DNA from: Ignavibacteriaceae bacterium
GTDB taxonomy: Bacteria; Bacteroidota; Ignavibacteria; Ignavibacteriales; Ignavibacteriaceae
Direction of reading: 5' to 3'
Assembly: GCA_019638025.1 (NCBI GenBank)
Contig: JAHBUO010000020.1
Span: forward strand, 1-33,418
Length of the DNA: 33,418 bases
Shown here: positions 14,896-25,300 of the stretch, piece by piece
Layout of the letters: every line of letters begins with the position of its first letter
How positions within the stretch are numbered: the first letter of the stretch is position 1
Made by a program: the position numbers and the translations under genes
The notes under the pieces: generated by a model
What the model saw: the letters and a program-made list of their open reading frames with translations, nothing else
Database searches by the model: none
Told to the model about the DNA's origin: nothing

Positions 14896-16524
14896 ATGCG
14901 GATAATCTTTTTCATCACTTTAAATATTTTTACGATAAATCTTTTAGCTCAGTTTAAAGCAAATGATTATGTTATTTTTGAGGCTAATTCATTCAGTAAA
15001 ATCTCAACCTCAGAATCACAAGCAAGCAATAGTATAAATGATATTGTAATCTCCGGAAATACAGTTTGGTTAGGAACATCTCGGGGTGTTAGTAGAACAA
15101 CTAACAATGGACTTACTTGGGAGAATTATTACGGAACTCCTCAATTCGGAACAGAAGCGATTTCATCTTTACATTATGATAATTATAACAATATAATTTG
15201 GTCAACAACCGCTCACTCTGTCAAGCGTGACGGACAAAATTTACCGGAAGGAAGCGGAATTAGATTTTCTACTGATAACGGATACAATTGGATAGTTGCC
15301 CCGCAACCGTTAGATGATGAGGGTGATTCTATTCAAGTTTATGGACATAATTTTATACGCGCATTACCTGTAACAGTAGCAATACAAAATATCTCTTACG
15401 ACTTAGTTACTACAAAAAATTATGTTTGGATTGCATCATTTGCCGGCGGTTTGAGAAGAGCCAATATTGATAGTCTTAAAATTAATCCTAACATGAGATG
15501 GGAACGCATTATTCTTCCCCCTGATAGACTAAATTCTATTTCTCCGACAGATACATTGGATTTTTCACTTCAACCTGTTGTCGGAAAATTTGGTAAAGAG
15601 AGCAATCTGAATCATAGAGTCTTTTCATTAATCGCTGCTGATGATACAACACTATTTGTCGGGACGGCTAATGGTATCAATAAGACCACAAATGCATTGG
15701 CAACTAAAGAAAATATAAGTTGGATTAAATATAATCACCAGAACCAGTTTAACGGAGTTTCAGGAAATTTTGTAGTCGCACTCGATTTTAATCAAAACGA
15801 AAATACATTATGGGCTGCAACCTGGAAAGCTGAAGACCTGAATGAAGATTACGGCATAAGTTATAGTTCTGACAGAGGCGTTACCTGGAAAACTGCACTT
15901 ATTAATGAAAAGGCACACAACTTTGGACTATTCGGTAAAAAAGTAATTGCGGCTACAGATAATGGAGCATATCGTTCTGCCGATGCCGGAAATAGTTGGA
16001 TTTTACCGGGCTTAATCAAAGATATAACTACTAATCTACAACTGAGAACTTCGGTATTTTATTCAGCACAGTTTACAAATAATAGTGAATTTATTTGGTT
16101 AGGTACAACCGATGGCTTAGTAAGAGTTAGCGGTATTAATGATTATTGGAATGACGATTGGAAGTTGTTTCTTGCTTCTCAAAAGTTATCATCTAAAAAT
16201 GAATCGTATGCATACCCAAATCCTTTTTCACCCAAATCAGAAGCTGTTAAAATCAAATATAGTACTGGAGCACAATCTGCTTCAGTTACGATTAGAATTT
16301 TCGATTTTAATATGAACTATATTAGAACAATTATTCAAAATGCCGATAGAGGATTTAGTAATAATCAGATAAACAGTTCTTCTGCAGATGGTTTTAATGG
16401 TGTAATTGATGTTTGGGATGGGAAAGATCAAAATGGAACGACAGTACCGAACGGTGTCTATTTCTATAGAATTGATATCAGCAACGCAGAATCACTATAT
16501 GGTAAAATAATGGTGCTGCAATAG
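14896..16524 (+). CDS. Secreted beta-propeller protein with C-terminal T9SS/FlgD-like domain
   Basis: A 542-residue exported protein. Signal peptide MRIIFFITLNIFTINLLAQ; then WLGTSRGVSRTTNNGLTWENY-type repeats (IWLGTTDGLVRVSG, LFVGTANGINKTTN, GAYRSADAGNSWILPG) indicating a BNR/Ycf48-like propeller. From about residue 440 there is a FlgD-like immunoglobulin module starting YPNPFSP and ending NGVYFYRIDISN...GKIMVLQ. Such C-terminal domains act as sorting signals for type IX secretion in Bacteroidota relatives. The ATG at 14896 was chosen because the signal peptide begins there; a TTG twelve bases upstream overlaps the lipoprotein stop. Two PorV/PorQ-like genes follow, consistent with secretion through that route. 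Ligand unknown. Confidence 0.8.
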   Translation: MRIIFFITLNIFTINLLAQFKANDYVIFEANSFSKISTSESQASNSINDIVISGNTVWLGTSRGVSRTTNNGLTWENYYGTPQFGTEAISSLHYDNYNNIIWSTTAHSVKRDGQNLPEGSGIRFSTDNGYNWIVAPQPLDDEGDSIQVYGHNFIRALPVTVAIQNISYDLVTTKNYVWIASFAGGLRRANIDSLKINPNMRWERIILPPDRLNSISPTDTLDFSLQPVVGKFGKESNLNHRVFSLIAADDTTLFVGTANGINKTTNALATKENISWIKYNHQNQFNGVSGNFVVALDFNQNENTLWAATWKAEDLNEDYGISYSSDRGVTWKTALINEKAHNFGLFGKKVIAATDNGAYRSADAGNSWILPGLIKDITTNLQLRTSVFYSAQFTNNSEFIWLGTTDGLVRVSGINDYWNDDWKLFLASQKLSSKNESYAYPNPFSPKSEAVKIKYSTGAQSASVTIRIFDFNMNYIRTIIQNADRGFSNNQINSSSADGFNGVIDVWDGKDQNGTTVPNGVYFYRIDISNAESLYGKIMVLQ

Positions 16525-16532
16525 GAATCATT

Positions 16533-17531
16533 ATGAAAATCACTATAACTATATTAGTACTTCTTTCTCAGATTTTATTCTCTCAGCAAAATTTCATTTC
16601 TTCAAATTCATCTGTGGGCTCCTTTAGTAGAAAAGGGTTTGGAGCGCGCGGAATTGCCCTTGGTAATTCAGCTTCTTCGCTTACAGAAGGTAATTTAACT
16701 TCTTACTATAATCCGGCTCAATCAGTATTTCAGAAAGACAATTCATTTTCAACGACATACACTTTTCTTAGTTTAGATCGCTCTCTAAATTTCTTAAATT
16801 TTACAAGAAAATTTGAATTTTTTGATGCCAAAGATTCCGCTAATGCAAATAGAAAACCCCGTACATCAGCAGGAATAAGCTTTGGAGTTATAAATTCGGG
16901 AGTATCAAAAATTGATGGTAGGGATAATCAAGGATTTAAGAAAGGTGATTTATCAACGTCTGAGAATCAATTTTTTATCGCTGTATCTAATCGTTTTTCA
17001 GACAAGTTAGCTATGGGATTGAGCTTCAAGTTTTACTATTACAAACTTTATGAAGACGTCACTTCAACGGGACTTGGTTTTGATTTTGGAGCAATCTATT
17101 TTATAAACAAACAATTAACTTTAGCCGTTGTTTTATCAGATATAAATTCCAAGTATAAGTGGGATACATCTCCACTTTTCGGAACAGAAGGAACTATCTC
17201 CGAACATAAATTTCCGTTAACAAAAAAAGTTAGTCTGACCTATAATTTCGATGATCCGGATTTCATTCTTACCGGAGAATACGAATTTGACAATATGGGG
17301 AATAGGTTGTTTAGAATAGGGGGTGAGTATCTAATCTTTGATTCATTCACTCTAAGAGGTGGAATAGATAATATTAATACCGCTACAACTGACGCTCCGA
17401 TAAGACCCTCATTTGGATTTGGGTATTTATCGGATTTACAATTTGCAAGATTTGCTTTCGATTATGCATTCATGCTTGAACCTTATTCTCCGTCCCCTCA
17501 GCATGTAATTGGAATAAATATAATTTTTTAA
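16533..17531 (+). CDS. PorV/PorQ-family outer-membrane protein (first copy)
   Basis: A 332-residue exported barrel of the PorV/PorQ (UPF0164, FadL-like) family. A signal peptide (MKITITILVLLSQILFS) is followed by the hallmark N-terminal stretch GFGARGIALGNSASS and SYYNPA. Alternating strands run to the C-terminal HVIGINIIF. PorV is the outer-membrane shuttle of type IX secretion that receives cargo through its C-terminal domain; many paralogues have unknown roles. A purine-rich AGGA overlapping the upstream stop codon precedes the ATG. Its place immediately after a protein with a type IX-like C-terminal domain supports a secretion role, but that link is inference. Confidence 0.83.
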   Translation: MKITITILVLLSQILFSQQNFISSNSSVGSFSRKGFGARGIALGNSASSLTEGNLTSYYNPAQSVFQKDNSFSTTYTFLSLDRSLNFLNFTRKFEFFDAKDSANANRKPRTSAGISFGVINSGVSKIDGRDNQGFKKGDLSTSENQFFIAVSNRFSDKLAMGLSFKFYYYKLYEDVTSTGLGFDFGAIYFINKQLTLAVVLSDINSKYKWDTSPLFGTEGTISEHKFPLTKKVSLTYNFDDPDFILTGEYEFDNMGNRLFRIGGEYLIFDSFTLRGGIDNINTATTDAPIRPSFGFGYLSDLQFARFAFDYAFMLEPYSPSPQHVIGINIIF

Positions 17532-17550
17532 TGTGAGTAAAGAGATTTTT

Positions 17551-18444
17551 ATGAAATTCATTATCCCCTTGATTATCATTCTATTTAATGTTGCATCTGC
17601 ACAGTCTGTCGGTAATACCGGATTATCATTTTTGAAGTTAGGTTTTGGTGCGCGTAATGTAGCACTTGGTGAAACTGGTAGTGTAATGTCTAATGATGTA
17701 ACTTCACTATTTTATAATCCTGCACGGTTAAATCCGGAATCAAAATCAGAAGTTATATTAATGCATAATTCATGGGTGCAAGGAATTAGAAGTGAAGTTA
17801 TTGGTGTTAAGTTTAATTTTTTAGGATTACCGTGGGGTTTTGGACTAAATTCAACTTCAATTGACGACATAGAAATTCGTAGAAAACCGGGCGAACCTGA
17901 AGGAACGTTCAATTCTCATTTCGTCTTTGGGACTTTAGCTACAGGTTATAGCATAAGTGAAGAGTTAAGTCTAGGAGCATCAATAAAATTGATTTACGAA
18001 AATATTTGGATTGATGATGCAAATGGAATTGCTTTTGACTTAGCCGCTAATTATCAGTTTAATCAATCTTTAAGTTTTTCTGCCTCTCTTAGAAATCTAG
18101 GAAAAATGAATAAACTTAGGAATGAATCAACTCAACTTCCTTCTGAATTTAGAATAGGTTCTTCATTTAAAGAAAAACTTCCAATTAATGATTTCGATTT
18201 TGCAATCGGCATTGAGGCTCAAAAATATTTTCAGGTGGATGAAATACACTTGTTAATTGGGAGTGAATTTGTGTACAATAATATATTAGCATTAAGAGTC
18301 GGTTATCAAACTTTGTATGATGCTAAAAACATTTCAACCGGAGTTGGAATTATTTGGAATGGATTAAGTTTTGATTATGCATTAACCCCAATGCATTACG
18401 ACTTAGGTATGGGTCACACTTTTTCAATTAAATTGAGTTTTTAA
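17551..18444 (+). CDS. PorV/PorQ-family outer-membrane protein (second copy)
   Basis: A 297-residue paralogue of the preceding gene. Signal peptide MKFIIPLIIILFNVASA, then GLSFLKLGFGARNVALGETG and SLFYNPARLNP, the family hallmark. The C-terminus ends in GHTFSIKLSF, a terminal beta-strand with aromatic final residue. The ATG at 17551 was chosen because the signal peptide starts there, with AAAGAG upstream; a GTG at 17533 would add six polar residues. The two copies differ substantially, so the duplication is old. It is the last gene of the block; 124 bases with no recognisable gene follow, holding only a weak TAnnTTT-like box near 18484. Confidence 0.83.
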   Translation: MKFIIPLIIILFNVASAQSVGNTGLSFLKLGFGARNVALGETGSVMSNDVTSLFYNPARLNPESKSEVILMHNSWVQGIRSEVIGVKFNFLGLPWGFGLNSTSIDDIEIRRKPGEPEGTFNSHFVFGTLATGYSISEELSLGASIKLIYENIWIDDANGIAFDLAANYQFNQSLSFSASLRNLGKMNKLRNESTQLPSEFRIGSSFKEKLPINDFDFAIGIEAQKYFQVDEIHLLIGSEFVYNNILALRVGYQTLYDAKNISTGVGIIWNGLSFDYALTPMHYDLGMGHTFSIKLSF

Positions 18445-18568
18445 TATTACTAGCAGTTCATTTTATTTTAGGATTAAATAGCGTAGATTTAAACCTTAAA
18501 TTTTATATCAAAAAGGTCTAAGAGAAATCAGTCCTCAAATCAACTTTCAATTCAGCTAAAGAAATAAT

Positions 18569-19528
18569 ATGACAATTATAGAATATTCAGAAAAATGGAA
18601 AGATAAATGGGATGCCTTTGTCAAAAAATCAAGTAATGGAACAATGTTTCACCAACAGAGATTTTTTGATTATCATATTCCCGGAAAATTTAGTTTTAAT
18701 CATTTAATCTTTTTGGAGAAGGGAAACATTAAAGCTGTTCTTCCGGGAAGAATTAAAGATGGAGTGTATGAATCTCCGATTGGTGCAAGTTATGGCTCAA
18801 TTGTAACGCTTGATTTAAAATTTGATGAAGCATTAAAAATTGCTGACACACTAATCGATTACGGAAAAGTTAACGGGGTAAATGAATTTGTTCTTACTTC
18901 GGCACCGATGATTTATGAAACTTATCCGAATCAAAATCTTGACTTTGCACTTTTGTGGAAAAATTTTAAATATGATCTTCACTATATCTCAAGTGCAATC
19001 AAATTAGATGAAAAACTTGAAATTATTCCACGCTTTCAATCGACAATTAGAAGAAATGTCCGTAAAACGCTAAAAGATTCTGATGTCACCATTGAAATAA
19101 ATGAAAAGTATGACGAGTTTTATCCAATCTTAATTGAAAACAAAGCGCGTCATAATGTGAAACCGACTCACAGTCTTGAAGATATTTACAAACTTCATGA
19201 ATTGATGCCCGAAAATCTCAAATTATTCATGGTCTATTATAAAGGTGAACCGATTGCAGGTTCATTATTATTTTTAGCAAATCAGAATGTATCACTCTGT
19301 TTTTATAACATGCTCCGCTATGATTTTGAGCACCTTAAGCCAATCCATAGAGTTATGTACGAAGTTGTTAAATGGTCAACAGAGAACGGTTATAAATATG
19401 TTGACATCGGGGTTTCGCAAGACACAAAAGCGGAAAACCCAATGACACCGAGCATCAGTTTAATCGATTTTAAAGAAAAATTCGATGCAAAGACTATTAT
19501 GAGAAATACTTTGAAATTAACTCTTTAG
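18569..19528 (+). CDS. GNAT/FemAB-like acyltransferase
   Basis: A 319-residue protein with the double-GNAT layout of FemAB and BioF2-like (Acetyltransf_6) enzymes. The C-terminal half contains RRNVRKTLKDSDVTI, a central FMVYYKGEPIAGSLLF strand pair, and VDIGVSQDT near the end, as in proteins that acylate cell-wall or polysaccharide sugars. No membrane segment is seen. Its stop directly abuts the start of the GT4 glycosyltransferase (no intervening base), so they are co-expressed and likely act on the same envelope glycan. The acyl donor (aminoacyl-tRNA or acyl-CoA) cannot be told from sequence. Confidence 0.72.
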   Translation: MTIIEYSEKWKDKWDAFVKKSSNGTMFHQQRFFDYHIPGKFSFNHLIFLEKGNIKAVLPGRIKDGVYESPIGASYGSIVTLDLKFDEALKIADTLIDYGKVNGVNEFVLTSAPMIYETYPNQNLDFALLWKNFKYDLHYISSAIKLDEKLEIIPRFQSTIRRNVRKTLKDSDVTIEINEKYDEFYPILIENKARHNVKPTHSLEDIYKLHELMPENLKLFMVYYKGEPIAGSLLFLANQNVSLCFYNMLRYDFEHLKPIHRVMYEVVKWSTENGYKYVDIGVSQDTKAENPMTPSISLIDFKEKFDAKTIMRNTLKLTL

Positions 19529-20635
19529 ATGAATGAGAAAAAAAGAGCTGTAATCGCTTTTTTGGGAAATTATTATTTCGATACAAGATGTTTTAATCTT
19601 TATAACTCCCTCCAAAAATCAAATATCGAAGTTAAAGTAATATCATTTGATTGGTTAAAAAATGATTTGACTTCTGCTTCAGAAGCCATCAGAATTCATC
19701 GATTAAATAAGTCAAAATCTTCAATACTATTCTACTTAAAATTTTTCTTCATACTGACCAAAGAGCTTATTAAGAACCCCGCAAACTACTACTTTGCTGA
19801 AGATGTATACACCTTACCGATTGTTTCAATAATTGCTAAATTAAATCGCGCAAAAGTTTATTATGATTCGCGTGAACTTTTCGATAATCTTGCCGGGTTA
19901 GCTTCAAGGCGAATGATTCAACGAATTTTATCTTTTACTGAACGGACTTTTATCAGCTTTGCCGATTATGTAGTAGTTACCGGAGAAATGGATGCCGAAT
20001 ACTTAAAGAAAAAATATAAACTCAATAATATTCTCTGCGTAAGAAATCTTCCTTTATTGAAAACGAATCTTCAAAAATTGGATTTGGTTGAGAAATTTAA
20101 TTTGAGTAAAGACCGGAAAACATTGCTATATCAAGGTGTTGTTTTAAAAGGAAGAGGTCTTCCACAAATAATTGAGTTTGTTGCAAAATCTGAGGAGTAT
20201 AATTTACTTATTCTTGGTGACGGTGAATTTATTCATGAACTCAAATCCTTAGCTAAAAAACAAAATCTGGGAAATAAAGTTATTTTTGCCGGACGAGTTT
20301 CACAATCTGAACTAATGAATATAACTCATTCTGTTGATGTTGGATTGGCTCTCATTGAAAATTTGAGTTTGAGTTATTTTTACGCTCTACCAAATAAGTT
20401 GTTCGAGTATATTATGGCTGAGGTTCCTGTAATTGTCTCTGATTTGCCACAGATGAAAAAAATTGTCAATAAGTATAATGTTGGTTCGGTTTGTAAAGAG
20501 TTAACTGTATCGGAAATTCAAACCGGATTAGAAGAAATCTTTAACGATTATCAAAAATTTAAGTCGAATACCTTAAAAGCTAAACAAGAACTTCATTGGG
20601 ATATTGAAGTTGCTACATTATTAACTACTTTATAG
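19529..20635 (+). CDS. Glycosyltransferase family 4 (GT-B fold)
   Basis: A 368-residue GT-B glycosyltransferase. The N-terminal acceptor domain has YFAEDVYTLPIVSIIA and YYDSRELFDN. The C-terminal nucleotide-sugar-binding domain starts at LLYQGVVLKGRGLPQIIEF, continues through LLILGDGEF and VIFAGRVSQSEL, and reaches PNKLFEYIMAEVPVIVSDLP (the E-x7-E-like region of GT4). It lacks transmembrane helices, so it would work at the inner face of the membrane on an envelope glycan. Its end overlaps the convergent methyltransferase gene by six bases. Donor and acceptor are unknown. Confidence 0.87.
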   Translation: MNEKKRAVIAFLGNYYFDTRCFNLYNSLQKSNIEVKVISFDWLKNDLTSASEAIRIHRLNKSKSSILFYLKFFFILTKELIKNPANYYFAEDVYTLPIVSIIAKLNRAKVYYDSRELFDNLAGLASRRMIQRILSFTERTFISFADYVVVTGEMDAEYLKKKYKLNNILCVRNLPLLKTNLQKLDLVEKFNLSKDRKTLLYQGVVLKGRGLPQIIEFVAKSEEYNLLILGDGEFIHELKSLAKKQNLGNKVIFAGRVSQSELMNITHSVDVGLALIENLSLSYFYALPNKLFEYIMAEVPVIVSDLPQMKKIVNKYNVGSVCKELTVSEIQTGLEEIFNDYQKFKSNTLKAKQELHWDIEVATLLTTL

Positions 20636-21421
20636 TTTCTTATATTCTACAATTATGTGAACAGGTTTATTGTAAAATCTATTTGCAATGACATCTAAAA
20701 ACTTCCATAATCGAAATGGCAAAAATCGTAATAGAACATATGTTCTTGCAAAGATTAGAAGTTTATTCCCAAAAGTTTTCCATGATATTTTGCAGTTCAA
20801 TCCATCTCCGAGAGAAGATAAAATATTCTCATCAAAGGAATGAATATGCGCATGAATAGGAGTCTTCTGATTACAATGAATACACAAGTAATACCGTAAC
20901 TTTTCTCTATATGGAGTTGTAATAATTACTTTTCCACCCGGTTTTATCACCCTTAACAATTCGTTAATAAAATCTTGGGGATTAGTTAGGTGTTCAATAA
21001 TCTCTGATGCAATTACACAATCAATTGAATTATTTTTGAGTGGAAGAAAATAAGAATCAGTAGTGACTGCAGTATGAAATTTAGATTTAACTTTTTCAAT
21101 AGCTTTCTTTGTGTTGATTGATGAGATATCGCTAGAGACTACATTCACTCCCTTTTGACAAAAATATTCTGCTACCCAACCATTTCCGCAACCAATATCG
21201 AGGAGAGTATTGCAAGAAGTATCGACACTGCTTATAATAAACTCGTGCACACGTCTTTCATCATGCTCGGTAGCACCCGTTCGTTCCTCAAAATAATCAA
21301 ATTCTTGAGCATCTATTTTGTAGTGATTTTTATAATCGAAATTCCGGAAATCCATAACTCTCATCATTCTTTTCTGCAAGATATATTCTTTTAAGTAGAA
21401 TGAAAAGTGGTATACTTTCAT
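20630..21421 (-). CDS. Class I SAM-dependent methyltransferase
   Basis: Up to 263 residues. Motif I is LLDIGCGNGWVAEYF, the acidic end of strand 2 is VSSDIS, and the motif II/III region is DCVIASEIIEHLTNPQDFI followed by RVIKPGGKVIITTPY. This is a Methyltransf_11/25 (UbiE-like) fold. After the core come CIHCNQKTPIHAHIHSFD and a basic C-terminal tail, a pattern I associate with methyltransferases in polysaccharide loci. The start is uncertain: the longest form begins at 21421, but an ATG at 21355 (MDFRNFDY) removes 22 residues that look unlike the family. It is convergent with the GT4 gene and divergent from thyA. Target unknown; glycan or quinone methylation is possible. Confidence 0.8.
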   Translation of the reverse strand: MKVYHFSFYLKEYILQKRMMRVMDFRNFDYKNHYKIDAQEFDYFEERTGATEHDERRVHEFIISSVDTSCNTLLDIGCGNGWVAEYFCQKGVNVVSSDISSINTKKAIEKVKSKFHTAVTTDSYFLPLKNNSIDCVIASEIIEHLTNPQDFINELLRVIKPGGKVIITTPYREKLRYYLCIHCNQKTPIHAHIHSFDENILSSLGDGLNCKISWKTFGNKLLIFARTYVLLRFLPFRLWKFLDVIANRFYNKPVHIIVEYKKL

Positions 21422-21478
21422 TCTTAAAAATTGATTATCTTACAAATCAGTAAAAATACTTTCAAAAGATAGGGCAGA

Positions 21479-22318
21479 ATGAAAGAATATCTCGATTTAG
21501 TACAGTTAGTGATAAATGAAGGGGTTCGAAAAAAATCACGAACCGGCGTTGATACAATCTCATATTTTTCAGCACATTATAGAGTTGATTTGAGCAAAGG
21601 ATTTCCGTTGTTAACAACTAAAAAAATGGAATGGAAGTCAATGATTTATGAATTATTATGGTATCTCTCAGGTGAAAATCATATAAGAAATTTAAGAAAG
21701 TTTACAAAAATATGGGATGCTTGGGCTGATGAAGATGGAAATCTTGAAACAGCTTATGGTTACTACTGGCGCCATTTTCCGAGTGCTCAAAAAGACAAAG
21801 ATGGGAATTGGCAAGTTAAAGAAGTTGACCAAATTGATTATGTGATTAATGAGATAAAGAATAAATCGTATAGTAGAAGACTCGTCGTAACAGCTTGGGA
21901 ACCGGGGAATGCTATAAACAGTAAATTGCCACCATGTCATTTCACTTTTGTTTTTAATGTGTCGGAAGGGAAGTTGAATTGTCATTTAACTCAACGCTCA
22001 GGAGATATCGCTTTGGGTATTCCATTTAATTTAGCGGCATATTCTTTATTAACGCATTTAATAGCACGTGAAACAAATTTACAAGTTGGTTACTTTTCAC
22101 ACACAATTGTTGATGCTCATATTTATGTAGCCGATAAAGGAAGTGATACTGAAAAATATGATCATTTAGAAGGATTAAAAGAACAACTAACACGCGAACC
22201 TCTCCCACTTTGTCAGGTAAAAATTGCAGACAAACCATTGAGTGAATTGACTTTTGAAGATTTTGAGATTCTGAATTATGCATCTCATCCAAAAATCAAA
22301 TTTGAAGTAGCAGTTTGA
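21479..22318 (+). CDS. thyA: ThyA: thymidylate synthase
   Basis: Converts dUMP and methylene-tetrahydrofolate to dTMP and dihydrofolate. It is 279 residues long with RTGV (21-24) for phosphate binding, FPLLTTKK, LLWYLSGE, catalytic Cys153 in LPPCHF, the nucleotide-binding QRSGD (172-176) and IPFNLAAY, and DAHIY. A purine-rich GATAGGGCAG lies just upstream of the ATG. Its stop overlaps the TTG start of the histidine kinase gene, coupling translation. folA, which regenerates the folate cofactor, is two genes downstream. The 57-base divergent gap with the methyltransferase gene holds no clear TAnnTTTG promoter, only a weak TTGATT/AATACT pair (21431-21460). Confidence 0.98.
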   Translation: MKEYLDLVQLVINEGVRKKSRTGVDTISYFSAHYRVDLSKGFPLLTTKKMEWKSMIYELLWYLSGENHIRNLRKFTKIWDAWADEDGNLETAYGYYWRHFPSAQKDKDGNWQVKEVDQIDYVINEIKNKSYSRRLVVTAWEPGNAINSKLPPCHFTFVFNVSEGKLNCHLTQRSGDIALGIPFNLAAYSLLTHLIARETNLQVGYFSHTIVDAHIYVADKGSDTEKYDHLEGLKEQLTREPLPLCQVKIADKPLSELTFEDFEILNYASHPKIKFEVAV

Positions 22319-25300
22319 GACTTTCCTTTTCGATAGAATCGTATCCATTGAAGGCTAAGATTTTTATCCTTTTGTTTGGAATAATATTCAGTAAAAACTT
22401 ATACCCTCAGGCATACTCAAAAATAATTTTCAATAATGAAAATGGACTTTCAAGCAATTTAGTTAAAGCTATTGTTCATGACTCTATCGGCTTCACTTAT
22501 ATTGCCACTGATGGAGGTTTGGTAAAGTTTGATGGGAAGAGTTTCAAGAATATTCAAAATGAATTGCCCTCTCTATATATCAAAGATGTTCACTGCACAA
22601 AAAAGGGTGAGATATTAGTTCTTACCGATTTTGGACTGGTAAAAATTGAAGAAATCAATGGAATTCAAAAGTACATTAATTTAGTTTCTGCATCAGCTGA
22701 GGATTCTGATTCAACTCTTAATTATCCCAAAATGATTTTTGAAGATTCAAAAGGTGGAATTTGGATAAGTGATTTAACAGGTATTTTACACTACTCTCAA
22801 GGAAAGTCAAAAAAGTATTTATTCGATTTAGAGTACCTTGCTGATAGTTATTTTAGATCTTTTCAAGTTATTGAAATCGAAAAGAAAATTTATGCAATTA
22901 GCATGAATGGCTATTTTTTCGAGTTTAATAGGACCAAAGAAAGATTTTCTTTGCTCAACTTCAACATAAATTCACCTTCAATGAGCATTGATGCAGTATT
23001 GAAAACAAAAGAAAATACACTCTTGCTCGGAACATCAAAGGGAATATATCAAACCACATCTTTTTCAAATTCTAATGGGATCAGGTTTGAATTAATTAGT
23101 GAAATCAAAAGTATTTCAACGCTCTGTTATGATGCCGATGATAATCTATTTGTAGGAAGCTGGCATAGTGGGTTATATCTCAAAAAGAAGAATTCCAATA
23201 GTTTTTCTGAGTATGATTTACCTATCTCGAAATCGGTTAAAGAAATATTCAGAGATATAAATAGTAATTTGTGGATTGGCACAGATGGTGGAATTCTATT
23301 ATTAAAAAGAACAAAATTTCAGAAAGTGGATTTACCGATTACTGCAGGCTACACATCTTCAACAAATATTAGCAGTTTAGTCTTCGCCAAAAACAAACGG
23401 ATTTACTTCACTGATGGGCAGTCGATATTTTTTGTGAACTCGGCAGATAAGCTAATTAATACAAAATTGTTTTACCAAAGTGAAACTAATAATATTTATA
23501 CTATTACTTCTGATTCAACTGGTGTCTGGATTTCGTTTAGGGGAGGACGGCTTGAATACAGGAGTCATAATTCTGCTCAATTAATCCATTCTACGACAAT
23601 TCTTCAGGATAGATTTAATGTTCTTTTTGTAGACAAAGCAGAAAATTTGTGGGGATATTTAGGACGATCTAAACGCATAATGAAATTTGATCGGAATTTT
23701 AAGACCGAAAATATTGAAATTGAGGAGAATCAATTAACTACTATTTCTGTTTTTCATCAAGAAGAAAGTGGGAAAATTTTAATAGGGGGTAATGGTAGAA
23801 AAGCTTTTTTATTTGAGTATAGCCCCGAACAAAAAAAGTTTTTAAATATCAGTTCTACGTTTAAAGGGAATATCAATTCAAATCTCTATGTTATGGATAT
23901 TTATAATGGTAGCCCAAAATTGTTTGCCACAAGCATTGGGTTATTCACTGAAGAAGGGAGTGAAATTGAGCATGATATTTATAACGAGAACTTCAAACTC
24001 ACTTTAACGAAATCTGTTCTTCGAAGCAAATATTCCACAATTTGGGTTGGGTCAGAAAATGGAGTATACGCACTTCTAAAGAATGATTTTATCCATTTTG
24101 ATAAAAGCGATGGTTTACCGAATTCCTCTATCATTGCAAGAGGTTTAGTGTTAGATGATTTCAGTAGATTATGGGTTGGAACTGCCGGTGGATTAGCTTA
24201 TGCTTCGGAAAATGAGATTGGAAATAATCGAACTTCAACTCCAATAATTATTGGATATTCAAAGGAAATTAAATCTAACTTAATCTCAGGAGATGATTTT
24301 CAGAGTATTAAAGCAGGTTCGACAATCGATTTTACTTTTATTTCAATTGCTTATCCGGCAGATAATATTGCTTATCAGTATCGTGTAATGGGACCCGGAT
24401 TTGATACTACTTGGTCTGAACCAACTAAAACAAACACTCTTTCACTTAGAAATCTTTCAGCTGGTAATTATGAATTGCATGTCACAGCGAGAGACATGGG
24501 TGCCGGAAGAAGCTCTACTTCAAGATTCAACTTCAAAGTTGAGTACAATTGGTATGCCTCCCCCTTAATGCTATTGCTTTACTTTCTTTTATTATTAGTA
24601 TTTGTCTTTCTAATTACAATGAAGATTAATGAGTATAAAATAAATTCTCTTAAGCGAAGAGAAAAGGAATTATCTGAATTAGTAAGTAAAAGGACGGATG
24701 CACTAAATAATTCTCTGCAAAAAACAGAAAATTTATTAATTGAAAGTGAACGAGCCAAAGATGAGTTAGCTAAAGCTAATGAATTCAAGATTAAACTTTT
24801 AAATCTTGCAGCACATGATTTAAAGAATCCGCTTCACGCAATAATTGGTTTCTCATCTGTTATGGAGGAGGAATCAGAAGATACTGAAGTTAAAAGGATG
24901 GCAGGTTTTATTCTTCAAAGTTCACAAGCCATGGTTAAGCAGATTGAAGAAATTCTTCAAAATGCTGCTGCTCGAGCAAAAGAAATACAAATATCAAAAT
25001 CAGAAATTAATCTCAATAAGTTACTCACGACTGTCGTTGACAAATTCTCAGCACAAGTTGAAATGAAAAAGCAGAATATCCAAATATTGCCAACAGATGA
25101 TTTTGTTGCAATGGTTGACCCCGAGTGGCTTTCACATGCAATTGAAAATATTGTGAGTAATGCCGTTAAGTATACACCATTTGAAAAAAATATTTATATC
25201 GAATTGACTAAGGGGAAAGAGGATTTCACCTTACTCGTTGAAGACGAAGGTATTGGCATCGATGAGAAGGAGATTCATTTGCTTTTCAAAGAATTTCAAA

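Noticed and set aside
18445..18568. A small gene or RNA in the 124-base gap
   Set aside because: No open frame with a plausible start, no stable hairpin and no strong promoter box were seen; only a weak TAnnTTT-like sequence near 18484.
21431..21460. Sigma70-like promoter TTGATT/AATACT for thyA
   Set aside because: Both boxes are weak, the spacing is 18, and it does not match the TAnnTTTG pattern seen at the other block starts; mentioned under thyA only.
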